Assembly (NCBI GenBank): GCA_015063985.1
Contig: SVTC01000004.1
Span: 1 to 64,000, forward strand
DNA from: Oscillospiraceae bacterium
GTDB lineage: Bacteria > Bacillota > Clostridia > Oscillospirales > SIG627
DNA length: 64,000 nt
Direction: 5' to 3'
Shown here: piece after piece, positions 1 through 7,832 of the stretch
Layout of the letters: every line of letters starts with the position of its first letter
Numbering within the stretch: position 1 is the stretch's first letter
Notes under the pieces: generated by a model
What the model saw: only the letters and a program-made list of their open reading frames with translations
Told to the model about the DNA's origin: nothing
Database searches by the model: none
Program-made: the position numbers and the translations under genes

Positions 1-1
1 A

Positions 2-430
2 CACACCGCCGTTGATACTTGCGGCTTTGTGCCGCGGACTGCTCTTGACAAGGTCATTCCTTACACCGACGTGTTTCTTTATGATATAAAAGCCTACGAT
101 GAGGATGTACATATCAAATGTACGGGGGTATCGAACAGGCAGATACTTGAAAATCTTAAATATTTAGACTCACTTGGTAAAGCTATCGAGATACGAATTC
201 CTTACGTTCCCGATTATAATGACAGTCAAATCGAGAAGATCGCTCTTTTACTTGCGCCACTTCAAAATCTCACAAAAATCCGTGTTCTTCCTTATCACAA
301 TTATGCAGGCTCTAAATATGAGGCTTTGAATATTCCAAACACTCTGCCGAATAGATTGCCGACAAACGAAGAAATACAAAGAGCCGCAGAAAAGATAAAA
401 GTTATCACACATTTTGTTGCCCCTTCTTGA
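2..430 (+). CDS. glycyl radical enzyme activase, C-terminal part
   Basis: This is the C-terminal half of a radical-SAM glycyl radical enzyme activase; the N-terminus with the CxxxCxxC cluster lies off the left edge. The visible part opens with [10 protein letters not shown] and continues [11 protein letters not shown], matching [10 protein letters not shown] and [11 protein letters not shown] of the complete activase at 6989-7801, so the two are clearly related. Such enzymes use SAM and a 4Fe-4S cluster to put a radical on the glycine of a partner enzyme, which is presumably just outside the window. A GTG at 29 is only an internal codon, since the frame is open to position 2. The last five codons (FVAPS) are written by the conserved arm that precedes the spoIVB fragment, so the natural C-terminus was probably altered when the junction formed. 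Confidence 0.85.
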   Translation, partial: HTAVDTCGFVPRTALDKVIPYTDVFLYDIKAYDEDVHIKCTGVSNRQILENLKYLDSLGKAIEIRIPYVPDYNDSQIEKIALLLAPLQNLTKIRVLPYHNYAGSKYEALNIPNTLPNRLPTNEEIQRAAEKIKVITHFVAPS

Positions 431-441
431 CCACACCGGTG
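415..441 (+). other. candidate recombination junction 1 (arm + spoIVB tail)
   Basis: A 24-bp arm beginning TGTTGCCCCT and ending TTGACCACACCG directly precedes the spoIVB fragment. The same arm in variant form occurs at 3599 and 7806, each time exactly 24 bp before the TG of the spoIVB methionine codon (here GTG). The arm is not spoIVB sequence, so it looks like the element-derived half of a hybrid attachment site. Arms 1 and 3 match at 19 of 24 positions. No recombinase gene lies in the window. Confidence 0.5.
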
Positions 442-561
442 AGCGGAAGTCCCATCATTCAGAACGGGAAGCTGGTCGATGCAGTTACCCACGTGCCGGT
501 GAATGATCCGACAAGGGGATACGGTATATTTATTGAAAATATGCTGGACGCAGCAGCATAA
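439..561 (+). pseudogene. spoIVB: displaced 3' end of spoIVB, copy 1
   Basis: Forty codons plus stop encode the C-terminus of the SpoIVB peptidase (family S55): [12 protein letters not shown], then [17 protein letters not shown] and a short tail ending AAA. The SGSP serine is the catalytic serine of the family, but everything upstream (PDZ and the rest of the protease) is missing, and there is no start codon or ribosome binding site, so this cannot make a protease. It starts directly at the conserved arm and keeps a hairpin terminator behind it, as an intact gene end would. It differs from copy 2 at a handful of bases, mostly silent, so it was under selection as a real gene until recently. 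Confidence 0.85.
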
Positions 562-569
562 AGCATACG

Positions 570-604
570 AATGCTCGTTTATGGTTCATAGGCGAGCATT
601 TTTA
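570..604 (+). terminator. intrinsic terminator behind spoIVB tail 1
   Basis: An 8-bp stem (AATGCTCG with CGAGCATT) is followed by TTTTAT. It sits 8 bp after the stop of the spoIVB fragment, so it is probably the original spoIVB terminator carried along with the displaced gene end. Confidence 0.7.
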
Positions 605-717
605 TGTTCTGCAGCATGGGAATTGTGGAATTTTGAGCGTAATTTAATAAAAAATTATATTTGCTTAAGTTTTGCTCGTGTTTTTCGTAATCCGTTTTAT
701 TTTATAAATTATTATGT

Positions 718-723
718 TATAAT
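718..723 (+). promoter_or_regulatory. -10 box upstream of the Lrp-type regulator
   Basis: TATAAT lies 28 bp before the regulator's start codon. The -35 slot at 695-700 (TTTTAT) matches poorly, which would fit autoregulated or activated expression. The 5' untranslated stretch is short and carries AAAGGAG at 736-742. Confidence 0.4.
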
Positions 724-751
724 TAGTTTAAAACGAAAGGAGCGACCGCCT

Positions 752-1213
752 ATGGATACGATCGACAAACAAATTCTGAAACTACTCTCCGAGAATGCCA
801 ATACCACTGCAACAGAAATTGGCAACACAGTCAATTTATCGGTGCCGGCTGTCAATAAAAGAATCTCACGTATGCAAAAAGAAGGTATCATTGATTTTTT
901 TACCGTTGTAACCAATGCAAAGAAACTAAATAAAACAGTGACAGCCTTTGTTTTTATTGTGATGCAATACGGCGATAGCGTTGCGTCATTATTGGAATAT
1001 GCAAAAAAAGAGCCGGATGTACTGGAGTGTTACTCTATTACAGGGGAGTATGATTATATGCTTAAAATCTGCGCAAAGGATATTGAATCCCTGGAGGAGA
1101 AAATCCTGCGCATTAAAAACAACAAAGGTGTTATGAAGAGTCATACGATGATTTCTTTGATGGAGCACAAGCTTATGCCCACTGTTTTGCCGGATATGGA
1201 CGAGGAGGTATAA
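752..1213 (+). CDS. Lrp/AsnC-family transcriptional regulator
   Basis: A 153-aa protein with the usual Lrp/AsnC plan. The N-terminal winged helix-turn-helix (about residues 1-60, TATEIGNTVNLSVPAVNKRI) is followed by a RAM effector-binding domain with the GEYDYMLKI strand typical of the family. These regulators bind DNA as oligomers and sense amino acids. The frame is open far upstream, but ATG 752 is chosen because AAAGGAG ends 9 bp before it and the protein then starts MDTIDKQIL, the normal family N-terminus. It is followed after 5 bp by an M20 amidohydrolase and then an aminotransferase, so it probably controls this amino-acid salvage operon in response to a substrate or product. The specific ligand is unknown. 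Confidence 0.9.
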   Translation: MDTIDKQILKLLSENANTTATEIGNTVNLSVPAVNKRISRMQKEGIIDFFTVVTNAKKLNKTVTAFVFIVMQYGDSVASLLEYAKKEPDVLECYSITGEYDYMLKICAKDIESLEEKILRIKNNKGVMKSHTMISLMEHKLMPTVLPDMDEEV

Positions 1214-1218
1214 AGGAA

Positions 1219-2361
1219 ATGATCAATAAGCTTTATGAATATGCAGTCGGATTGCGGCGGGAGCTGCATCGATATCCGGAAGTGGGCTTTGAGCTGGACC
1301 GGACGGTGAAGCTGGTGTCCGGCGAGCTGGATAAAATCGGCATTGCATACACATACGCCTATGGCAAAGGCAGCGTTGTTGCGGAACTGGGACAAGGCGA
1401 AAAACTGATCGCCCTCAGAGCAGATATGGATGCTCTGCCGGTGGAGGAAAAAACAGACCTGCCCTACAAGTCAAAAATCCCCGGGCAAATGCATGCCTGC
1501 GGTCACGATTCTCACACAGCAATTCTGCTGGCTGTTGCCAAGTACCTAAAGGAAAACGAAAAAGACCTTGCTTGCAGAGTAAGGCTGATTTTTCAACCCA
1601 GCGAAGAGGGAGCCATTAGCGGCGCAAAGATGCTGGTGGATAACGGCGTTATGGACGGGGTGGAGCATATTATCTGCACCCATTGTGAAAATGCGATGGA
1701 AACAGGCAAAATAGGTATATGCTATGGCGATTATATGGCAGCCTGTATTCCCGCAACTATCCGCTTCCGTGGCCGGACCTCCCACGCCGCACTGCCGGAG
1801 TATGGCATCGACGCTGTGGCAATGGCAGTAGAGGCTTATGGAAAAATGAAGACCATGGTTGCCGACGAAGCTGGGCAGACCAAGTACATCTGGTCTGTCG
1901 GACATTTTCAAGGCGGATATGTGCATAATGTGATTGCAGATTTATGTGAGATGGATATTTCTTTCCGCTTTTATGATATGGAATTTGCAAAGCGCGTTGA
2001 AGGAAATGTTCGTTCCATCTGCAGCGAAATTGCAACCAGGTATGGCGGCAGTGTAGAAGTTGTATGGAATATGAGTACGGGAGCAGTTTATAACGATCCC
2101 GCAATTGTGGATTCTTTTGTACAAACAGCAAAAAACGCGGGACTAAACCTGCAGCCTATGTCGCAAAGGATGAGCTCTGAGGACTTTGGCTGGTATCTTA
2201 CAAAAGCTCCCGGTATGATCTTCCGCTTCGGCACAAGGAATGAGAAGCTGGGTTGTACAGCCCTTGCTCATAGAAACGATTTCTGCATAGATGAGGAAGG
2301 TATGAAAGCCGCCATACTGGCATTTTGTACCTATGTTATGAATTGTCAAAAGGAGATATAA
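1219..2361 (+). CDS. M20-family amidohydrolase (N-acyl-amino acid type)
   Basis: A 380-aa metallopeptidase-fold amidohydrolase of the M20D group (hippurate/IAA-amino acid/N-acetyl-amino acid hydrolases). Metal and catalytic motifs are visible: RADMDALP near residue 70, HACGHD with H92, C94 and H96, and the EEG pair at E129-E130. The C-terminal SSEDF and LAHRNDF segments supply the last metal-binding and substrate residues. It would release a free amino acid from an N-acyl conjugate in the cytoplasm. It sits 5 bp after the Lrp-type regulator and 3 bp before an aminotransferase, which suggests sequential steps: deacylation, then transamination of the released amino acid. Substrate choice cannot be read from the sequence. 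Confidence 0.9.
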   Translation: MINKLYEYAVGLRRELHRYPEVGFELDRTVKLVSGELDKIGIAYTYAYGKGSVVAELGQGEKLIALRADMDALPVEEKTDLPYKSKIPGQMHACGHDSHTAILLAVAKYLKENEKDLACRVRLIFQPSEEGAISGAKMLVDNGVMDGVEHIICTHCENAMETGKIGICYGDYMAACIPATIRFRGRTSHAALPEYGIDAVAMAVEAYGKMKTMVADEAGQTKYIWSVGHFQGGYVHNVIADLCEMDISFRFYDMEFAKRVEGNVRSICSEIATRYGGSVEVVWNMSTGAVYNDPAIVDSFVQTAKNAGLNLQPMSQRMSSEDFGWYLTKAPGMIFRFGTRNEKLGCTALAHRNDFCIDEEGMKAAILAFCTYVMNCQKEI

Positions 2362-2364
2362 ACT

Positions 2365-3582
2365 ATGCAATGCCGAAACATATTAAGCACCGCAGCGCAA
2401 ACTGCCCTGCCTTCGGGAGTAAGAAGGATGTTTGAGCTTGCGAAAAAATATAATGATTCTATCAACCTTACCCTGGGAGAACCGGGTTTTACTGCGCCCG
2501 ATCATATTATTGAAGCAGGCATCAAGGGCCTGCGGGACAAAAAAACCAAATATACCCCCAACGCAGGCATCAAGGAACTGCGGGACGCCATTGCCTGGAA
2601 ACTGGAAAAGGAAAACGGTATCAAATGCGATCCGGATAAAAATCTAATCGTAACCGCAGGCGCGACCCAGGCGCTGATGCTGGCGATGGTGACCCTTGTA
2701 AACCCCGGGGATGAGGTTATTATACAAGGCCCAAACTGGCCGGATTACCGCGGACAGATCGATATGGTAAACGCCAAGACCGTCTATGCCAAGGTTGACG
2801 AAAAGAATGATTTCAAAATGACTGCGGATGTCATCGAGCCTCTGATCACCGATAAGACAAAGCTCATTATTATCAATTCTCCCTCCAACCCCACCGGCGG
2901 CGTTCTGGACTATGAGGATATGAAAGCAATTGCGGAGCTTGTAAAAAAGTACAAGATTTTCGTAATTTCCGACGAACCCTATGAGAAGCTTGTCTATGAC
3001 GGTTTTCATCAGCATAGTCTTGCTGCTTTTGAAGGATTGGAGGATTATGTTCTGACGATCAATAGCTTTTCAAAAACCTTTGCAATGACAGGCTTTCGCG
3101 TAGGATACGTATGCGCAAATGAAAAAATTATGGATAATCTTGTAAAACTCCATGAGAATATGGTAGCAAGTGTGCCTGAGCCAATGCAACTTGCAGCAGT
3201 GGAAGCAATTTATAACGGAGAAAAAGATGTCAGGGAAATGGTAGAATACTATGACAGAAACCGTCATTTAATCGTAGGAGGACTGAACCGAATCAATGGT
3301 TTCTCCTGCCTGTGTCCCAAGGGCGCATTTTATGTATTCCCCAACATCACCGGCTTTGGAATGAGCAGTAATGAGGCCGCGGAATACATTCTGGAAAAAA
3401 CCCATGTGGTAACTGCGCCCGGCAGCGCCTTCGGCCCCGACGGTGAAGGCTATATCCGCATTTGTTATGCGTCCAAATATGAGGACATTCAGGAAGCGTT
3501 GCGACGGATGGAAGCGGCCTTTGGAAGAAAAACCGACAGTACGGCAAATATCAGAATTTGTCGAAAAGGAAAGAAAAATTAA
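2365..3582 (+). CDS. class I/II PLP-dependent aminotransferase
   Basis: A 405-aa fold-type I aminotransferase. The PLP lysine is K237 in NSFSKTFAMTGFRVGY; other cofactor contacts are N175 in SPSNPTGG, D203 and Y206 in SDEPYEKL, and the terminal arginine in YIRICY. It resembles the aspartate/aromatic aminotransferase group (aspC/patA-like). The start follows the amidohydrolase stop by 3 bp, with GGAGATAT overlapping the end of that gene, so translation is probably coupled. The last about 15 residues (after GRKTDSTANI) look like a non-conserved tail. About 16 bp later the conserved arm of junction 2 begins, so the operon is the whole cargo of that block. Confidence 0.9.
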   Translation: MQCRNILSTAAQTALPSGVRRMFELAKKYNDSINLTLGEPGFTAPDHIIEAGIKGLRDKKTKYTPNAGIKELRDAIAWKLEKENGIKCDPDKNLIVTAGATQALMLAMVTLVNPGDEVIIQGPNWPDYRGQIDMVNAKTVYAKVDEKNDFKMTADVIEPLITDKTKLIIINSPSNPTGGVLDYEDMKAIAELVKKYKIFVISDEPYEKLVYDGFHQHSLAAFEGLEDYVLTINSFSKTFAMTGFRVGYVCANEKIMDNLVKLHENMVASVPEPMQLAAVEAIYNGEKDVREMVEYYDRNRHLIVGGLNRINGFSCLCPKGAFYVFPNITGFGMSSNEAAEYILEKTHVVTAPGSAFGPDGEGYIRICYASKYEDIQEALRRMEAAFGRKTDSTANIRICRKGKKN

Positions 3583-3598
3583 AAGTCTCTTGTCTAAC

Positions 3599-3625
3599 TG
3601 TTGTCCCTAATGACAATCACTCGTG
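3599..3625 (+). other. candidate recombination junction 2 (arm + spoIVB tail)
   Basis: The arm begins TGTTGTCCCT, sharing its first ten bases with arm 1 but for one C/T change, and contains TGAC in shifted register before CACTC. The spoIVB fragment again begins 24 bp after the start of TGTTG, with GTG replacing the ATG expected in an intact spoIVB. Confidence 0.45.
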
Positions 3626-3769
3626 AGCGGCAGTCCCATCATTCAGAACGGGAAGCTGGTCGGTGCAGTTACCCACGTGCCGGTGAATGATCCCACGAGG
3701 GGATACGGGATATTTATTGAAAATATGCTTGCCGCGGGGCAGACAAGCGTTATGCCCGGGGCGGCGTAA
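3623..3769 (+). pseudogene. spoIVB: displaced 3' end of spoIVB, copy 2
   Basis: Forty-eight codons plus stop. The core is almost the same as copy 1 ([18 protein letters not shown] and [16 protein letters not shown]) but the tail differs, reading [12 protein letters not shown]. Most base differences from copy 1 are synonymous (GGA/GGC, CCG/CCC, ACA/ACG), as expected of two functional alleles that diverged before being stranded here. There is no start codon or upstream protease domain. Confidence 0.85.
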
Positions 3770-3779
3770 ATCTATAGTT

Positions 3780-3805
3780 ATAGGGACCGGCGTCCTCGAC
3801 GGTAC
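3780..3805. repeat. REP-like GC-rich repeat, copy A
   Basis: This copy reads AGGGACCGGCGTCCTCGACG followed by GTAC. The same element is found at 62263-62287, 62973-62999 and (inverted) 63143-63169, next to and inside a REP-associated transposase gene. GGACCG and CGGTCC (here CGGTAC) can pair around the middle, so the element can form a short hairpin. It lies just behind the spoIVB fragment. Confidence 0.75.
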
Positions 3806-3807
3806 AA

Positions 3808-3864
3808 AAATAAAAGGCAATATCATTCCGAAAATAAAAATCGGTTTGATATTGCCTTTTATTT
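3808..3864. terminator. bidirectional hairpin terminator
   Basis: A perfect 18-bp stem has arms at 3808-3825 (ending GGCAATATCA) and 3847-3864 (beginning TGATATTGCC). It is A/T-tailed on both sides and lies at the 3' end of the AraC gene on the minus strand, overlapping its stop. A 17-base stretch of the left arm (AAAGGCAATATCATTCC) recurs in the terminator of the V-ATPase operon at 27618. Confidence 0.75.
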
Positions 3865-4611
3865 CCACCTGCTCGGCGAGACACCGCAGATCTGCTTGAA
3901 CACCTTGCTGAAATAATAAACGTCGGAAAATCCGCAAAGCTCAGCTATCTCGGAGACGGTCAAACTTTGAGTATCCAGCATTGATTTCGCGTTTTCTATC
4001 CTACGCTGAATAAGATATTTGTTGGGTGTTGTTCCGAAATTGCCCTTAAAAAGCTCGCCGAATCGTCTTGATGAAAGACCGCATTGTCTTACAGCAGAGT
4101 CGATGCAATCGGCATCCTTGAAATTGGCGTCGATATAGTCCTTTGCGGAGTGTATCCGCATATCCTTGGGAAAATATGCTCGCTGTCTTGCCTCGGCAAA
4201 GGTATCGCAGAGCTTATAGATGGTTGAGAGCAGTGAAAGTTCACCGCTTCCCGAAACGAGGTTCAATTGCTCGGCTTTTTGCAATAGGGCAATTATCTCG
4301 TCGGGATTATCTATGGGGAGACAGAAGCTGTCGGTCTCAATATCCTCGTAGGTGGTGAAATGCACCGAAAAGGCATCACCCGCTTCGAAGACCTCCACGT
4401 CGTAGTCGTCCTTTTGGTTGAAAAAATATATACAATTTCTGGATAATACAAAGCTTTGGTTTTTAAAGCTATGAAGTGCCGAGCCACTGAGAGTTATACC
4501 TAAAAAGTGATTTTTGCGTTTTTCTGCCCTCCATCTTTTAATATTAGGAGTGTAATGAAGTATAGAATGTATATCTTTTATCCGAATATTCTCAAAAACC
4601 AAAACCACCAT
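3859..4611 (-). CDS. AraC-family regulator, divergent from GRE 1
   Basis: A 250-aa regulator. The N-terminal about 140 residues are a cupin-like sensor (GSALHSFKNQSFVLSRNCIY). The C-terminal about 100 residues hold the two AraC helix-turn-helices (CGLSSRRFGELFKGNFG and VSEIAELCGFSDVYYFSKVF), ending in the usual SPSRWK. It is divergent from the glycyl radical enzyme at 4753, and the 141-bp gap holds back-to-back promoters, so it is the likely local activator. The start is uncertain: ATG 4611 lies directly against GGAG, whereas a TTG four codons in would have better spacing. The sensor ligand, presumably the GRE substrate, is unknown. Confidence 0.88.
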   Translation of the reverse strand: MVVLVFENIRIKDIHSILHYTPNIKRWRAEKRKNHFLGITLSGSALHSFKNQSFVLSRNCIYFFNQKDDYDVEVFEAGDAFSVHFTTYEDIETDSFCLPIDNPDEIIALLQKAEQLNLVSGSGELSLLSTIYKLCDTFAEARQRAYFPKDMRIHSAKDYIDANFKDADCIDSAVRQCGLSSRRFGELFKGNFGTTPNKYLIQRRIENAKSMLDTQSLTVSEIAELCGFSDVYYFSKVFKQICGVSPSRWK

Positions 4612-4629
4612 CTCCGTTTCTTTAGCTTT

Positions 4630-4725
4630 ATTTTACCACACTGTCACCGATTTGTAAATATTAATTTCCGTATTTTACAAATTTCTTTAATTTGCATTGT
4701 AAAGCGCCGATGGGTTTGGTATAGT
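4630..4725. promoter_or_regulatory. divergent promoters AraC / GRE 1 with palindrome
   Basis: On the minus strand TTTACA (4653-4658) and TAAAAT (4630-4635) are spaced 17 bp. On the plus strand TTGTAA (4697-4702) and TATAGT (4720-4725) are spaced 17 bp. Between them lies an imperfect palindrome, TTTGTAAATA (4651-4660) facing TATTTTACAAA (4671-4681), which overlaps the AraC-gene -35 box. It is a plausible operator. Confidence 0.55.
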
Positions 4726-4752
4726 AAACAAAAATGGAAGGAGCTGATTTTT

Positions 4753-6996
4753 ATGTTTGATGAATTGAGACGAGAATTGTATGATTTTTATCTCCACGGT
4801 GACGCGGAGAGAGCAAAGGCATTTGCCGACAAATGCTATGCCATAATGGACGAAAGATTTGTCGATGGCATGAGCGTAACAGAGCAAAAACTGCTTCAAT
4901 ACGACGTGATTACTGAGTGTTTTGAGCCGAAAATATTCCGTAACACCCCATTCTTTTATGAAACGGGAGTTCTGACCTCACTGTCCGACGGAGCAAGGCA
5001 TGCCAAGGGGCATTCCTTTGTGCAAGCAAACGGTTGGGTCTATAATCGAAACAAACATCTGTTCATCGACCAAGACAAGGCGCTTTACGAAAGAAAAAAG
5101 GCGCATTCTCGCGAAATGCTCTATCTTATCTGCGGACCTTATAACGATACCTCCCAGCATTTCAATTTCAATTGCCGTCCGTTTTTAAAGATCGGTGCCG
5201 GTGGCATCTATGAAAAGGCCAAAAGGAAGCTTAGTCACACTAAAAATGAAGGAGAAAGGGAATTTTTAGAAGCTGTCTGCCACGGTATGTTATCCTTGAA
5301 GCACATGGCTGAAAAATTCGCAAAAAAGGCTGATCTCATGCTTGAGTCCGAGAACGATCCCGAATGCAGAAAAAATCTTGCGCTGATTGCAGACACAGCC
5401 AAACGCATTCCTTGGGAGGCACCCAAAACCTTTTATGAGGCATTGGCAACCCTTTCTTTTTTACGAACCGCAATGGGCTCTCTTGAAGGCGTGGGTCCCA
5501 ACACCTTCGGTCGGCTTGACAAGGATCTGATCTCTTTTTACAAATCGGATATTGAGAAAGATATTCTGACAAAAGAGCAGGCGTATGCGCTGATCTGTCA
5601 ATTCCTTTTGATCTGGGATTGCCATTACGACCATGATATGCCAATGGAGGGCTATGCCGATCACGAATTGGAAAACACCTACACCTTAGGTGGCTGTGAT
5701 GACAATGGCGCACCGCTATACAATGAGCTGACCGAGCTGTTCCTGCAAGCAACCAATGAACATAAGATCATATTCCCCAAGATTAAATGCCGCTTTTCCA
5801 AGGACTCTCCCAAGGAGTACCTTGACATCATCAATAAATCAATCATCGACGGAATCACCACCGTTCTTCTGCAAAATGATGACGCGACCATTCCCGCGCT
5901 TCTTCGCGCAGGCAGACCGCTCCGGGAAGCGCGTGACTATATGGTATCGGGATGTTGGGATATTGTGACAAATCAGGAAAAATCCGACCACGGAAGCTAT
6001 CTGAATTTGTTAAAGCCCTTTGAGTTTTCTCTGCACAATTTACAGGACAAAATGGATGCGGTGGGCATTCGCTTCGAGTGCTTTGATGAATGCAAAAGCT
6101 TTGAGGAGCTTTACGGTAAGACACTTCACAATTGCGAGCTTTTACTTGACGCTAAGCTTGAGGTGCAGACAAAGGGCGGTCAGATATTTCACAAGGTGGA
6201 CCGATTCCCGATCTTTTCATCCACCCTTGAGGGATGTCTCGAAAACCGTGCTGATTTTACGGTAGGCGGTGCAAAATATCATGATGACTATCAGCTTTTA
6301 TTCGGATTTCCCAATATAGTCGATTCGCTTATGGCAATAAAGACTCTTGTTTTCGACAGGAAGAGGTATTCGCTTGCCGAATATCTCCATGCCGTGCGGT
6401 CAAACTGGGAGGGATACGAAAAGATGAGGCTTGAGGCTTTGCACTGTCACGGTTGGGGCGACGGAAACGAGGACTCCTGCGCCCTCGCAAATCGGTTCAA
6501 TAACGATCTTTACGAGATCTTCTCTCGCAAGACGGGAATGTACGGTGGTAAGGTTCATATGGGACACTTGACCTACACCGAGATCCGCTGGTGGGGAGAA
6601 AAAACACTCGCTACTCCCGACGGACGCAGATCCGGGGATTACTTTTCCCAAGGACTGACACCTTCCCGTCTCAAGAAGATCCCCTGTGTCAACGACGTCA
6701 TCAACAGCCTGGCAGCACTGGATCCTTCTACCATGGCTGCAAATTCGGTGGTCAACATCATTCTTCCGAGCAAGATCCCGCTTGAGGGTTGCGAGGGCTT
6801 TCTCCGCGCGGCGGCAGACTCGGCGATCCAATCGCTTCAACTGAATTGCACTTCAAAAAAGGAACTGCTTGACGCTCAAAAGCATCCCGAAAAATACCAA
6901 AACCTCATCATTCGTGTGACGGGGTTTTCAGCTAAATTCACAAGCCTTTCGAAGGGATGGCAGGACGAGGTCATATCGAGGAATTTTTATGAGTAA
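4753..6996 (+). CDS. glycyl radical enzyme 1 (PFL-like family)
   Basis: A 747-aa member of the pyruvate formate-lyase/glycyl radical superfamily. The thiyl cysteine is C401 in MVSGCWDI, and the glycyl radical loop is RVTGFSAKF with G724, followed by the usual WQDEVI segment. Substrate type is not clear: CutC, glycerol dehydratase and related eliminases usually read GCVE or GCIE at the cysteine, and PFL has two adjacent cysteines, while here a tryptophan and aspartate follow. At 747 residues it is shorter than CutC and most eliminases. ATG 4753 is chosen over upstream codons because AAGGAG precedes it and the promoter lies at 4697-4725. Its activase overlaps by 8 bp, so the pair is coupled. 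An AraC gene is divergent. It probably performs a dehydration or C-C/C-S cleavage on a small polyol or sugar acid, which is inference. Confidence 0.9.
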   Translation: MFDELRRELYDFYLHGDAERAKAFADKCYAIMDERFVDGMSVTEQKLLQYDVITECFEPKIFRNTPFFYETGVLTSLSDGARHAKGHSFVQANGWVYNRNKHLFIDQDKALYERKKAHSREMLYLICGPYNDTSQHFNFNCRPFLKIGAGGIYEKAKRKLSHTKNEGEREFLEAVCHGMLSLKHMAEKFAKKADLMLESENDPECRKNLALIADTAKRIPWEAPKTFYEALATLSFLRTAMGSLEGVGPNTFGRLDKDLISFYKSDIEKDILTKEQAYALICQFLLIWDCHYDHDMPMEGYADHELENTYTLGGCDDNGAPLYNELTELFLQATNEHKIIFPKIKCRFSKDSPKEYLDIINKSIIDGITTVLLQNDDATIPALLRAGRPLREARDYMVSGCWDIVTNQEKSDHGSYLNLLKPFEFSLHNLQDKMDAVGIRFECFDECKSFEELYGKTLHNCELLLDAKLEVQTKGGQIFHKVDRFPIFSSTLEGCLENRADFTVGGAKYHDDYQLLFGFPNIVDSLMAIKTLVFDRKRYSLAEYLHAVRSNWEGYEKMRLEALHCHGWGDGNEDSCALANRFNNDLYEIFSRKTGMYGGKVHMGHLTYTEIRWWGEKTLATPDGRRSGDYFSQGLTPSRLKKIPCVNDVINSLAALDPSTMAANSVVNIILPSKIPLEGCEGFLRAAADSAIQSLQLNCTSKKELLDAQKHPEKYQNLIIRVTGFSAKFTSLSKGWQDEVISRNFYE

Positions 6997-7801
6997 GATT
7001 GTGGCAAATATATTTGATATACAAAGAAGCTCCTTCGTGGACGGTCCGGGGATACGAACTACCGTATTTTTCAAGGGCTGTAATCTACGGTGCAGATGGT
7101 GTCACAACCCGGAAAGTCAGAATTTTGAAAAGGAGATACTTTTTTTCAAAAACAAATGTACAGGCTGTGGAAAATGTAAAGGACTCACAACTGAGGATAG
7201 CAATTTTATATGCTTTAATGATGCAAAGGAGATCTGCGGAAAGGAATATACTGTCGCCGAGGTGTTAAGCGTAGTACTGAAGGATAAGAGGTTCTACGAG
7301 TCCTCGGGCGGGGGCGTAACATTCTCGGGCGGCGAATGTATGCTTCAAATCGATTTTCTTGAAGAGATACTTAAGGAATGTAAAAAGAACGGCATACATA
7401 CCGCCGTGGACACGGCAGGACACGTGGTGTTTGAGTATTTTGAAAGGATAATTCCCTACACCGATCTGTTTCTCTATGATATCAAATGCCTCAATAATGA
7501 AAAGCACAAGCAATATACGGGTGTTCCAAACGAGTTGATTCTCTCAAACCTCAAAAGACTTTTTAAATCGGGAAAAGCAATATGGATACGAATACCGATT
7601 ATTCCCGAGGTTAATGACAATGAATCGGAGTTGCTGGCAATCAAAACAGTACTTTCCTCATATGGATCCCCCGAAAGAGTGGAGTTGCTTCCTTACCACG
7701 CTATGGGTGAGCATAAATATTTAGCTATCGGCAAGGAAGCACACATATTTTCTGTTCCGAGTGAGGAAAAAATGACGCAGCTAAAAAAACTTTTTTTATG
7801 A
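6989..7801 (+). CDS. glycyl radical enzyme activase (radical SAM)
   Basis: A 270-aa activase for the overlapping GRE 1. The radical-SAM cluster ligands are C31, C35 and C38 in [14 protein letters not shown] short cysteine-rich insert (C57, C60 and C63 in CTGCGKC, plus later cysteines) replaces the two-cluster ferredoxin domain of typical eliminase activases. [16 protein letters not shown] is the SAM-binding GGE segment. The ATG lies within the last codons of GRE 1 and overlaps its stop by 8 bp. It is closely similar in plan to the activase cut by the left window edge, which also ends at a spoIVB junction. Five bases after the stop the conserved TGTTG arm of junction 3 starts. Confidence 0.93.
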   Translation: MSKIVANIFDIQRSSFVDGPGIRTTVFFKGCNLRCRWCHNPESQNFEKEILFFKNKCTGCGKCKGLTTEDSNFICFNDAKEICGKEYTVAEVLSVVLKDKRFYESSGGGVTFSGGECMLQIDFLEEILKECKKNGIHTAVDTAGHVVFEYFERIIPYTDLFLYDIKCLNNEKHKQYTGVPNELILSNLKRLFKSGKAIWIRIPIIPEVNDNESELLAIKTVLSSYGSPERVELLPYHAMGEHKYLAIGKEAHIFSVPSEEKMTQLKKLFL

Positions 7802-7805
7802 TTTT

Positions 7806-7832
7806 TGTTGTCCTTTATTGACCACACACCTG
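7806..7832 (+). other. candidate recombination junction 3 (arm + spoIVB tail)
   Basis: The arm begins TGTTGTCCTT and continues TATTGACCACAC, matching arm 1 at 19 of 24 positions. The spoIVB fragment follows in the same register, with CTG in place of ATG. Here the arm lies entirely outside the preceding gene. Confidence 0.5.

Noticed and set aside
503-751. A longer N-terminus for the Lrp-type regulator
   Set aside because: The extra codons cover the spoIVB tail, its terminator and the -10 box, so ATG 752 is the start.
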